From assembly GCA_937896705.1 (NCBI GenBank), contig CALBOC010000084.1, forward strand, positions 1 through 5,590: 5,590 nucleotides of DNA, read 5' to 3'. This document shows, piece after piece, positions 1-5,495 of the stretch. This DNA comes from an uncultured Micrococcaceae bacterium (GTDB taxonomy: Bacteria > Actinomycetota > Actinomycetes > Actinomycetales > Micrococcaceae). The notes beneath the pieces are model-generated. The model saw only the letters and a list, made by a program, of their open reading frames with translations. It was not told the DNA's origin and ran no database searches. The position numbers were made by a program, and so were the translations under genes. Position 1 is the stretch's first letter, and each line of letters begins with the position of its first letter.

Positions 1-629
1 ACCAGAAACCACAGGGCAGCAAAGACCGCGACCATGCGGATATTCATCGCGTCGTCGTCGGTAATGCCAAACCAGTGGGTGTCGCCGCCAATGAAGCCAA
101 CGTAGACCAACAGCAGCAGGAAAATACCGCCCAGGTAGCCGGCGCCCCACCCCAGTCCCGAGATCCGACCGATCGTGGAGTTGGTGGCGATATCGACCAG
201 CATCGCGTTGTACTGGACTTCGGCGAACTCGAAGAAGATGTTGCCGATGGATAACAACACGACGCCCAACAGCAGATACGATTCGTGGGGTTGGACGAAG
301 AAACAGGCCGCGGTCGTGACGATGACCAGGGCGGTATTGACCCCGAGCCACAGGGCGCGTCGACCGTCGCGGTCTGCGCGTTGTCCGATGACCGGTGCGG
401 TCAAGGCGATGATCAGCCCGGCGATGGCGTTGCCGGCGGCCAGCCAGGAGGTACCGCGGTCGTCGGGACCAAAGGTTTCGGAGGCCAGGTAGGTGCCGAA
501 TACGAAGGTGATCATGACCGCGTTGAATGCGGCCGACCCCCAGTCCCACATGGCCCAGGTGACTACGTGAGAACGTTTGACCTTCGAGCGTCGTTCGGAG
601 GTTGGTGGTGTGGTGATGGCTTCAGACAT
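1..629 (-). CDS. UMF1-type MFS transporter, N-terminal part (runs off the left edge)
   Basis: The first 209 codons of a membrane transporter are present and the rest lies beyond position 1. My translation gives a short hydrophilic N-terminus (residues 1-20), then the family signature WAMWDWGSAAF (25-35) leading into the first membrane helix. The MFS loop motif GQRADRDGRR follows at 82-91, then YNAMLVDIA (140-148) and GRISGLGWGAGYLGG (154-168). Hydrophobic helices are visible at about 32-50, 62-81, 94-112, 117-135, 157-180 and from 199 on. These motifs match the UMF1/Atg22-like branch of the major facilitator superfamily in the inner membrane; the substrates of bacterial members are mostly unknown. 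The ATG at 629 has an AGGA ribosome site 7 bases upstream (637-640). The gene lies 108 bases downstream of tesB on the same strand with no clear terminator between them, so cotranscription is possible. Family assignment is good; substrate is not assignable. Confidence 0.88.
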   Translation of the reverse strand, partial: MSEAITTPPTSERRSKVKRSHVVTWAMWDWGSAAFNAVMITFVFGTYLASETFGPDDRGTSWLAAGNAIAGLIIALTAPVIGQRADRDGRRALWLGVNTALVIVTTAACFFVQPHESYLLLGVVLLSIGNIFFEFAEVQYNAMLVDIATNSTIGRISGLGWGAGYLGGIFLLLLVYVGFIGGDTHWFGITDDDAMNIRMVAVFAALWFL

Positions 630-636
630 GGAGGCA

Positions 637-640
637 TCCT
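637..640 (-). promoter_or_regulatory. Ribosome binding site of the MFS transporter gene
   Basis: On the minus strand the sequence reads TAGGATGCCTCC directly before the ATG at 629. AGGA sits 7 bases from the start codon, which is a normal spacing and supports this start. A TATGGT at 642-647 resembles a -10 box, but using it would remove this ribosome site from the mRNA, so I do not call it a promoter. Confidence 0.5.
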
Positions 641-706
641 AACCATAGGACCGTGGCGGGAAAGTGAACCGGTGGTTACTATTGTGTCCGCGTTGTTGTG
701 CCCCAC

Positions 707-745
707 ATTAGCTGACGGCGGGGATTAGCTGAACTGATTAGCTGT
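707..745. repeat. Three direct copies of ATTAGCTG at the tesB 3' end
   Basis: ATTAGCTGA occurs at 707-715 and 724-732, and ATTAGCTGT at 737-745. The third copy contains the tesB stop codon (738-740). On the tesB strand the unit reads CAGCTAAT. The first copy supplies another in-frame AGC-TAA 30 bases after the real stop. This may be a small local duplication at the end of tesB or repeated sites in the leader of the transporter gene; no function can be assigned. Confidence 0.6.
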
Positions 746-1622
746 ACTGGGGCAGTCGCAGCATGCCCTCTTGGGCGACGGTGGCCACGAGTTGGCCTCC
801 GATGGTGTAAATCCGGCCGACCCCGAGTCCGCGGGCGGACTGTGCCGATGGGGACTCTTGAACGAAGAGTAACCAGTCGTCGAGACGAAACGGGCGGTGG
901 AACCACATCGCATGATCTAGCGATGCGATGGACTTATTGGGGTCGATCCATGTCACCCCGTGATTGCGCATGATGGGTTCCAGCATCGTGTAATCCGAGG
1001 CGTAGGCCAGTCCGGCGGCGGCGACGTTGGGGGAGAGACTGATCGGGGTGAAGGTTTTCATCCACACGATATTGCGGTTGATCTTTTCGGATCCCGGCCG
1101 GATAAAGATCGGTTCGTAGGCGTAGCGGATATCAAACGGGCGGTGATAGGCCAGCTCTTGGGCCACGGGATCGTCGATCATGCCGACCAGAGCCGAGATC
1201 GGTGGCAGATCATTGGGGTGCGGAATGCCTTCGGGCATCGGCTCGAAGTGTTCGACACCTTCGGCCTCGGCCTGGAAGGAGCAGGTCAGCGACAAGATGA
1301 CTTTGTCATGTTGCTTCACTTCGACGTGGCGAACCGAAAACGACCGCCCATCGCGGTGATGATCCACGGTGAGGTGCAGTGGCTGGGTTGCGTCGCCCGG
1401 CCGGATGAAATAACAATGCATCGAGTGCAAGAGCCGATCTGCGTCAACCGAATGGCTCGCGGCAACCAATGACTGGGCCATGACTTGCCCACCAAAAACG
1501 CGGCCCCGGGTTTGCGGGGGCGTGTGCCCCAGGAAGGTGCTGGTACCTTCATCGGCGGAGACGCGTTCGAGTTTCAGCACGTCACGCAGGATATCGGTCG
1601 GATCATCTGGGTATGAAGTCAT
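738..1622 (-). CDS. tesB: Acyl-CoA thioesterase II (TesB family)
   Basis: This 294-residue protein should hydrolyse acyl-CoA thioesters to free fatty acid and CoA in the cytoplasm. It has the double hot-dog layout and typical length of TesB. The first hot-dog domain carries RVFGGQVMAQSL (41-52), HSMHCYFIRPG (66-76) and RDGRSFSVR (90-98). The second carries SLDHAMWFHRPF (234-245), ESPSAQSARG (256-265) and QEGMLR (284-289). By comparison with E. coli TesB, whose active site uses Asp, Thr and Gln, the matching positions are Asp236, a Ser in the ESPSA segment (257 or 259) and Gln284. The Thr-to-Ser/Pro change in this segment is, as I recall, common in actinobacterial members. The ATG at 1622 follows GAAAGG with 7 bases between. 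It is divergent from the gene starting at 1725. Confidence 0.95.
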   Translation of the reverse strand: MTSYPDDPTDILRDVLKLERVSADEGTSTFLGHTPPQTRGRVFGGQVMAQSLVAASHSVDADRLLHSMHCYFIRPGDATQPLHLTVDHHRDGRSFSVRHVEVKQHDKVILSLTCSFQAEAEGVEHFEPMPEGIPHPNDLPPISALVGMIDDPVAQELAYHRPFDIRYAYEPIFIRPGSEKINRNIVWMKTFTPISLSPNVAAAGLAYASDYTMLEPIMRNHGVTWIDPNKSIASLDHAMWFHRPFRLDDWLLFVQESPSAQSARGLGVGRIYTIGGQLVATVAQEGMLRLPQYS

Positions 1623-1629
1623 ATGGTCG

Positions 1630-1635
1630 CCTTTC
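1630..1635 (-). promoter_or_regulatory. Ribosome binding site of tesB
   Basis: GAAAGG on the minus strand lies 7 bases before the tesB ATG at 1622. This is a good Shine-Dalgarno match and fixes the start codon. It contrasts with the gene on the other side of this intergenic region, which has none. Confidence 0.6.
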
Positions 1636-1653
1636 GAAACCGGTGATGTTCAT

Positions 1654-1659
1654 ACTCTA
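1654..1659 (-). promoter_or_regulatory. Possible -10 box for tesB
   Basis: TAGAGT on the minus strand matches the actinobacterial -10 consensus reasonably. It would start a transcript with a leader of roughly 25 bases that includes the GAAAGG ribosome site. No convincing -35 box lies 16-18 bases upstream, so this is tentative. Confidence 0.3.
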
Positions 1660-1712
1660 GTGCTGTCAGCTCAAACACCGGCAGATTGTGGGCGCGGCTG
1701 ATCTGGGCTGGG

Positions 1713-1718
1713 CATAAT
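1713..1718 (+). promoter_or_regulatory. -10 box of a probable leaderless promoter
   Basis: CATAAT ends 6 bases before the ATG at 1725, so transcription would begin at or next to the A of the start codon. There is no purine-rich ribosome site apart from GGGG at 1720-1723, which is too close to the ATG. No good -35 box is seen at normal spacing (TTGTGG at 1686-1691 would need a 21-base spacer). The pattern fits leaderless translation, which is common in actinobacteria. Confidence 0.45.
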
Positions 1719-1724
1719 TGGGGC

Positions 1725-2396
1725 ATGGATTACGTAGTGCCGTTTGCTTCGTTAAACGCGGTGAAAGATTTACAAAGTTTTGTGACCCGGGCCAAGACGC
1801 TGGACACGACCGGTGTGCGATTTGTGGTCGCTGGGGATGTGCTGGCAGTTTCGGTGTCGGTGATGCATCCGGCTGGGCTGGGCGACGGGGTGCCCATCGT
1901 CATCGGCCTCCGGACGTTCGCGTTAGATCTTACCGGGCATGAGCGCTTCGAAATGGACTCGGTGTTTGAAATGGATGCGGTCACGGATCGGACCCACCGG
2001 ATGATTTCGTCAGGGTCCAGGGAGTTCGTATTGCCGCCGGTCGAAATTTCGGTCAGCTGGACGGCAATGAATGCGCCGCGGTCTGGTTGGGCGGCCGCAG
2101 CGGTGGTGGACGACTCGGAGATCCGCAAAGTCGCCCGCGACGGAATCACCCGGGTGGGCGAGGGACTGCCCTCGAATCCCGGAGCACCCCTATTGGCACA
2201 AGTGCGCTCGGCGGTGTGGGGTGAACAACTCGGTGATCCTGCCCAGGTTGAATTTCCGGCCGGTGCGACGCTTGGTGCGCACAGTCTCGGGTTTTTATTA
2301 CCGCGCGGTGAGACCACCGTGTCGACTTCGGGCAATTGGGTGCGCTTGTCCAGCGCGGGTGGTCATATTCTGGCTCGCCCTGCGGTTGCCCTCTGA
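1725..2396 (+). CDS. Conserved actinobacterial protein of unknown function
   Basis: This 223-residue soluble-looking protein has no signal peptide, membrane helix or obvious catalytic motif. I recognise it as a family found in other actinobacteria, with conserved-looking blocks DLQSFVTRAKTLD (15-27), an alternating hydrophobic stretch VRFVVAGDVLAVSVSVM (31-47), VIGLRTFAL (59-67), APRSGW (117-122), LPSNPGAPL (148-156), RSAVWG (161-166) and a C-terminal SLGFLL...GNWVRLSSAGGHILAR (187-218). No function is known to me. A longer frame opens at a TTG at 1686, but the ATG at 1725 is preferred: the family pattern begins close to it, and a -10 box sits 6 bases upstream. It diverges from tesB and converges on the OsmC-globin gene. 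Coding is well supported; role unknown. Confidence 0.8.
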   Translation: MDYVVPFASLNAVKDLQSFVTRAKTLDTTGVRFVVAGDVLAVSVSVMHPAGLGDGVPIVIGLRTFALDLTGHERFEMDSVFEMDAVTDRTHRMISSGSREFVLPPVEISVSWTAMNAPRSGWAAAAVVDDSEIRKVARDGITRVGEGLPSNPGAPLLAQVRSAVWGEQLGDPAQVEFPAGATLGAHSLGFLLPRGETTVSTSGNWVRLSSAGGHILARPAVAL

Positions 2397-2400
2397 GGTT

Positions 2401-2432
2401 GCTGACTCAATACGGTGTCGTCTTGAGTCAGC
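2401..2432. terminator. Probable bidirectional terminator hairpin between convergent genes
   Basis: GCTGACTCAA (2401-2410) and TTGAGTCAGC (2423-2432) form a perfect 10-bp inverted repeat around a 12-base loop. It fills the 40-base gap between the stop of the 1725-2396 gene and the stop of the OsmC-globin gene, so it can serve both strands. There is no proper T-tract on either side, as is often true of actinobacterial terminators. The arms also contain a TGACTCA/TGAGTCA pair, but a protein-binding operator is less likely at this convergent position. Confidence 0.65.
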
Positions 2433-2436
2433 TGGC

Positions 2437-3546
2437 TCAGACTTGGTTTTGCATAGCGCGTGCGGCACGCTGGAAGTAGTCCCACATCGTTTCGTCGTGC
2501 AGCGGGGATAATTCCAGGGTGTCCATTGCGTTGCGCATGAACTTCAGCCAGGTGTCTCGTGCTTTGGCATCAATGTGAAAAGGCATGTGCCGGGCCCGTA
2601 ACCGCGGGTGGCCACGCTGTTGGGAATAATCCGTTGGGCCGCCCCAGTACTGAATCAAAAACATGCGCAAGCGATCTTCGGCCGGGCCGAGATCCTCTTC
2701 GGGGTACATCGCCTTGAACTCTGGGTCGGCGTCGACCTGTTTATAGAACTCTGCTGCCAGTTTCCGGAAGGTGGCTTCGCCGCCAACCTGATCGTAGAAC
2801 GACGTTTGTTCGGCCGGCGCGTTGGTCCGCTGTGCTTTTTTGGCGGCCTCGGTGGGTTGCGACGGCTTCGTGGGTTCGGTCTGCTCGGAGGCTTCGGTCA
2901 CCTGGTTGGTTTGAGCAGTCCGGGAGACAACCTCGGCGCGGCGTTGCTGTTCTGCTGTGCGCTCGGCACGAAGCGCCTCTAAGCGGGCTTCGTCGTTGCC
3001 GCTGACCTGTGAGGGTTTCTTGGCCCGACGAGGTTTCAGCACCGCAATGGGGGCACCTAGTCGCGAGGAAAATTGGGGGAGGTCCGGCATCTGGTGCTGG
3101 TTTGGGATCTCCAGGGTGATTGGGAAGTTCACGCTGCGGGCAATGAAGCACTGCCGGTGGGCTTCCTGGTGAAGTTCACGAGCTCGCGGCAATTGCATTG
3201 CGTCGGCGACCCACACCTCTGGGTACAGGGTTGCGGAAGTAACCTGCCCGCCTTGCGCACCGGCCTCCAGGGTGAGTTCACCGCGCACGGTGACTTTTTC
3301 AACCTCGAGCTCCGCCTGTCCCGCGACATATAAATACGACAGAATGTGGCACTCGACCAGCGCGGCCAGCAGTAGCTCTTCAGGATTCCAGCGGGAGGCG
3401 TCGCCGTGGAAGGGCTTGGCCGCCGAACCCTGCAGTTCACCGGGGCCATCAGCTTGAATCACCACGTTACGGGTGAAGCCGCGGGCCGGATGCGGGCGGT
3501 CGGCGTCGGTGTTCCATTCGGCGCGTAAAGAAAACTCGTGTTGCAC
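2437..3546 (-). CDS. Fusion of an OsmC/Ohr-family domain and a group II truncated hemoglobin (trHbO type)
   Basis: One 369-residue frame carries two redox domains. Residues 1-148 are OsmC/Ohr-like, with NPEELLLAALVECHILSYL (54-72) and HRQCFIARSVNFPI (130-143). Cys66 and Cys133 stand where the peroxide-reducing Cys pair sits in this family. Residues about 149-248 are a charged, Ala/Glu/Gln/Thr-rich linker. Residues 249-369 are a full group II truncated hemoglobin, very like M. tuberculosis GlbO, with YPEEDL (281-286), AEDRLRMFLIQYWGGP (289-304), and QRGHPRLRARHMPF (310-323). Proximal His320 and distal-pocket Tyr268 (B10), Tyr281 (CD1) and Trp333 (G8) are all kept. Likely roles are reduction of organic hydroperoxides plus binding or conversion of O2, NO or peroxide by heme, in the cytoplasm. 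The start is GTG at 3546; an in-frame stop lies just upstream (3562-3564). There is no stop or Met at the globin boundary. The fusion is seen directly; the joint function is inferred. Confidence 0.92.
   Translation of the reverse strand: MQHEFSLRAEWNTDADRPHPARGFTRNVVIQADGPGELQGSAAKPFHGDASRWNPEELLLAALVECHILSYLYVAGQAELEVEKVTVRGELTLEAGAQGGQVTSATLYPEVWVADAMQLPRARELHQEAHRQCFIARSVNFPITLEIPNQHQMPDLPQFSSRLGAPIAVLKPRRAKKPSQVSGNDEARLEALRAERTAEQQRRAEVVSRTAQTNQVTEASEQTEPTKPSQPTEAAKKAQRTNAPAEQTSFYDQVGGEATFRKLAAEFYKQVDADPEFKAMYPEEDLGPAEDRLRMFLIQYWGGPTDYSQQRGHPRLRARHMPFHIDAKARDTWLKFMRNAMDTLELSPLHDETMWDYFQRAARAMQNQV
2803..3102 (-). other. Low-complexity linker joining the OsmC and globin domains
   Basis: This DNA encodes about residues 149-248 of the fusion protein. 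It begins with a basic patch KPRRAKKPSQ (171-180), then a probable helical, highly charged part (185-210, rich in Glu, Ala and Arg, possibly coiled coil), then a Thr/Glu/Gln/Pro-rich part (211-249) with loosely repeating TEAS, TEPT and PTEAAK units. It looks disordered or extended and matches neither flanking family. There is no Met between residues 153 and 280. Confidence 0.7.
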
Positions 3547-3553
3547 GCATCCC

Positions 3554-3559
3554 AGTCTA
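3554..3559 (-). promoter_or_regulatory. -10 box of the OsmC-globin gene, probably leaderless
   Basis: TAGACT on the minus strand ends 7 bases before the GTG start at 3546. The intervening GGGATGC is not a good ribosome site at that spacing, so a leaderless mRNA is likely. No clear -35 box is seen. It mirrors the identical hexamer that drives moaE on the other strand. Confidence 0.45.
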
Positions 3560-3585
3560 GTTCAGCCCACCGGGCGCGGTGCCGA

Positions 3586-3612
3586 TTGCACTTGGCGGCG
3601 AACACTTAGACT
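3586..3612 (+). promoter_or_regulatory. Promoter of moaE, probably leaderless
   Basis: The -10 hexamer TAGACT (3607-3612) lies 7 bases before the moaE ATG at 3620, placing the transcription start at or near the start codon. A -35-like TTGCAC is at 3586-3591, but the spacer of 15 bases is short. The 7 bases before the ATG (AAAGAAC) are purine-rich but lack a GGAG-type core. Confidence 0.5.
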
Positions 3613-3619
3613 AAAGAAC

Positions 3620-4066
3620 ATGGATTTGGTTGAGATGTCCCAGGTGACCGAAGAGGAATTGGATGCCGCCGCACTCCGGGCTGCGGTTTCGGCCCCCGAT
3701 GCCGGCGCTGTGATCATGTTCGAGGGTGTGGTGCGCGACCACGATCCCGAAGCCGCCGGTGCCGTGACCCGGTTGGAATATACCGCCCACCCCGACGCGA
3801 CATCGTTTTTGCGCGAGGTGGTTGCTGAAGCCAATGTCACGATGCATAACGAGCTCGACACCGGGCCGCTGCCCGTTCGCGTGGCCGCCGCGCACCGAGT
3901 CGGCGCATTAGAAGTCGGCGACATTGCCCTGGTGGTAGCGGTGTCTGCCGCGCATCGTCAGGAAGCGTTTTCAGTCTGTAGCGAGGTCGTGGAAGAGATC
4001 AAAGCCCGCGTACCGATCTGGAAGTTGCAGTACGGCTCTGAAGGCAGCCACTGGGTCGGGATTTAA
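3620..4066 (+). CDS. moaE: Molybdopterin synthase catalytic (large) subunit MoaE
   Basis: This 148-residue protein is the catalytic subunit of molybdopterin synthase, which, with thiocarboxylated MoaD, converts cyclic pyranopterin monophosphate to molybdopterin in the cytoplasm. Family marks are AGAVIMFEGVVRDHD (28-42), LEYTAHP (52-58), VAAAHRVGALEVGD (88-101) and the active-site block SAAHRQEAF (109-117) to EEIKARVPIWKLQYG (125-139). Lys128 and Lys135 are 7 apart and correspond to the two catalytic lysines of E. coli MoaE (119 and 126). The length is normal. The frame is open upstream to 3473, but the ATG at 3620 suits both the family start and the promoter just before it. It diverges from the OsmC-globin gene and converges on moaD, with which it overlaps by 4 bases. 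Confidence 0.96.
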   Translation: MDLVEMSQVTEEELDAAALRAAVSAPDAGAVIMFEGVVRDHDPEAAGAVTRLEYTAHPDATSFLREVVAEANVTMHNELDTGPLPVRVAAAHRVGALEVGDIALVVAVSAAHRQEAFSVCSEVVEEIKARVPIWKLQYGSEGSHWVGI

Positions 4067-4293
4067 CCGCCGGCAAATGGCGGCAGGACGTCCACGGTCG
4101 CCCCGGACGCTAGCGCTGTGTCGGGCGTCGCGCGCGTGCCATCGACCAAAAACGAGCACCGGGAAATGACCTTGGTGGTGGTCTGTGCATCCGAGAGATG
4201 TGCAATCACGTCGGCGACACTCGTGGCCTCGAGGTTGAGTTGTTTGGTACCGACGACGTCGGCGGCTGCGGCAAAAAGACGGACTGTAATCAT
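4063..4293 (-). CDS. moaD: Molybdopterin synthase small subunit MoaD (sulfur carrier)
   Basis: MoaD is a ubiquitin-fold sulfur carrier. Its C-terminal glycine is adenylated and thiocarboxylated, then donates sulfur to MoaE during molybdopterin synthesis. The protein begins MITVRLFAAAADVVG, a typical MoaD first strand and helix, and ends in VDVLPPFAGG with the essential Gly-Gly. I choose the ATG at 4293 (76 residues) because it overlaps the moeA stop as ATGA, the classic coupling arrangement. An ATG at 4305 would add four residues (MPNA) and has no better ribosome site. It is the last gene of the minus-strand moeA unit. Its stop overlaps that of convergent moaE in the palindrome TTAA (4063-4066), so there is no room for a terminator between them. 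Confidence 0.93.
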   Translation of the reverse strand: MITVRLFAAAADVVGTKQLNLEATSVADVIAHLSDAQTTTKVISRCSFLVDGTRATPDTALASGATVDVLPPFAGG

Positions 4294-5495
4294 AGCGTTA
4301 GGCATTCTACGGGGTGTTCTGCGGGGATGTGATCGACGGTTGGGGGCACGTGTAACAGGCCGGTGGCCCGGGCCATTTTCACGGCTAGATGTGAGTTTGA
4401 CGGCAGCGGGGTGGCACGGTCGTCATCATCGACGGTGGCCAACACGTAGTAGTTGAGCTCTCGGGGCGTCAGTAACTCGTCGGTGGTCACCACGGTATGT
4501 TTGCGCGGATGCGGAGCCTGGCGTTGCATTTTTGCCAAGCCCGGGATCACAAATAGGTGCAACGAGACCAGCACGGCAACCGGGTTGCCCGGCAGCGACC
4601 AGACCGGCGTGCCGGCCGGCGATAACCCGAAACCTTGAGGTCTGCCCGGCCGAATATTGACGTTGGTAAAGGTGATCGCTTGTTCGGGGTCCTCGTGTTG
4701 CCAAGCTGAAAGCACATAGTTGGAGATGTCGTGGGCGCCGACGGAGGCGCCACCGGTCAAAATGATCGCATCCACCGTGTGTTCCAGCTGCGCAATCGTG
4801 TGTTCGAGGCTCTCGGCCGAGTCCCGGACCCGGACCTGGTGGGTCGGTTCGGCTCCGCGCTTGCGCAGGGTGGCTGCCACCAGGGGCGCGTTGGAGTCGG
4901 GAATTTGTCCGTGCTCTAACGGGGTTCCGGGTGCGACTAATTCGTTGCCCGTGGAGATGACCGCGACTTTGGGTTTGCGCGCGATGAAGACCGTATTGAC
5001 ACCGGCTGCCGCGATGGCCCCGATGTGGTTCGGGCGTAACCAGGTCCCGGCCGGGGCGACAATTTCCCCGGCGCGGGTATCTTCGGCACGACGGCGAATG
5101 TTCAGACCCTTCTCCGGTACGTCGTCGAAGGTGATCTCGTCGGGCAAGTCCTGCGTGGGGCTGTGAAACTGTTCTAAGGGGATGACGGTGTCGGCGCCTT
5201 CAGGCACCGGGGCGCCGGTCATAATAGCGGCCACCTCACCCGAGCCGATATTCTCAAGGCGTTTGTGCCCCGCTGCGACCGTTTTAGTGACCGGCAACGT
5301 TCCCGGGGTGAAATCTTTCAGCGACACCGCATACCCGTCCATCGCCGCGGCATCCCAAGGCGGCAGATCCACCGTCGCCGTCACATTGGCCGCTAACGTT
5401 TGGCCTAGCGCCTCGGACAGGGGCACTTCGGTGATCGGCAGCGGACTGACCAAATGCAAGATGCGCGACAGGTGCTCTTCTTGGGTGATCATCAC
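4290..5495 (-). CDS. moeA: Molybdopterin molybdenumtransferase MoeA
   Basis: This 401-residue enzyme inserts molybdate into adenylylated molybdopterin to give active molybdenum cofactor. The length is that of full MoeA. Motifs in order are DLPPWDAAAMDGYAV (43-57), IMTGAPVPEGADTVI (91-105), the central MPT-binding fold VAVISTGNEL (177-186), IPDSN (198-202), LTGGASVGAHD (246-256), NIRPGRPQGFGL (280-291) and WSLPGNPVAVLV (299-310). The C-terminal beta domain follows, ending around SNSHLAVKMARATGLLHVP (366-384). The GG(V/A)SVGxxD and PGNP motifs are the usual active-site marks; Arg282 and Arg285 occupy a segment where many members have Lys. Either GTG 5495 (GTGA overlap with the upstream stop) or ATG 5492 (TGATG overlap) can be the start; they differ by one residue. 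The stop overlaps the moaD start, so all three genes are probably one translationally coupled operon. Confidence 0.96.
   Translation of the reverse strand: MMITQEEHLSRILHLVSPLPITEVPLSEALGQTLAANVTATVDLPPWDAAAMDGYAVSLKDFTPGTLPVTKTVAAGHKRLENIGSGEVAAIMTGAPVPEGADTVIPLEQFHSPTQDLPDEITFDDVPEKGLNIRRRAEDTRAGEIVAPAGTWLRPNHIGAIAAAGVNTVFIARKPKVAVISTGNELVAPGTPLEHGQIPDSNAPLVAATLRKRGAEPTHQVRVRDSAESLEHTIAQLEHTVDAIILTGGASVGAHDISNYVLSAWQHEDPEQAITFTNVNIRPGRPQGFGLSPAGTPVWSLPGNPVAVLVSLHLFVIPGLAKMQRQAPHPRKHTVVTTDELLTPRELNYYVLATVDDDDRATPLPSNSHLAVKMARATGLLHVPPTVDHIPAEHPVECLTL

Noticed and set aside
642..647. TATGGT as a -10 promoter box for the MFS gene
   Set aside because: It would start transcription inside the AGGA ribosome site region, and a good Shine-Dalgarno sequence argues for a leadered mRNA starting further upstream or read-through from tesB.
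960..1472. A long open frame on the plus strand opposite tesB
   Set aside because: It is wholly antisense to a confidently assigned TesB, matches no family I know, and is the kind of open frame expected opposite GC-rich coding DNA.
1730..2335. A 201-codon open frame on the minus strand opposite the unknown-function gene
   Set aside because: Its translation is Ser/Thr/Pro/Arg-rich low-quality sequence typical of antisense frames, while the plus strand carries family-like conserved blocks and a promoter at the right place.
2803..2860. Idea that the globin is a separate gene with its own internal start at the domain boundary
   Set aside because: No Met codon lies between residues 153 and 280 of the frame, there is no visible ribosome site just before the globin part, and no stop separates the domains. 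A rare GTG or TTG internal start cannot be fully excluded.
3568..3581. Small inverted repeat CACCG-GGCG-CGGTG in the divergent intergenic region
   Set aside because: A 5-bp GC-only-type stem is expected by chance in DNA of this composition and has no flanking symmetry, so I do not call it an operator without comparative support.
3473..3619. Upstream extension of the moaE frame by 49 codons
   Set aside because: It would overlap the 5' end of the OsmC-globin gene and add residues absent from MoaE proteins; the ATG at 3620 has a -10 box at leaderless spacing.
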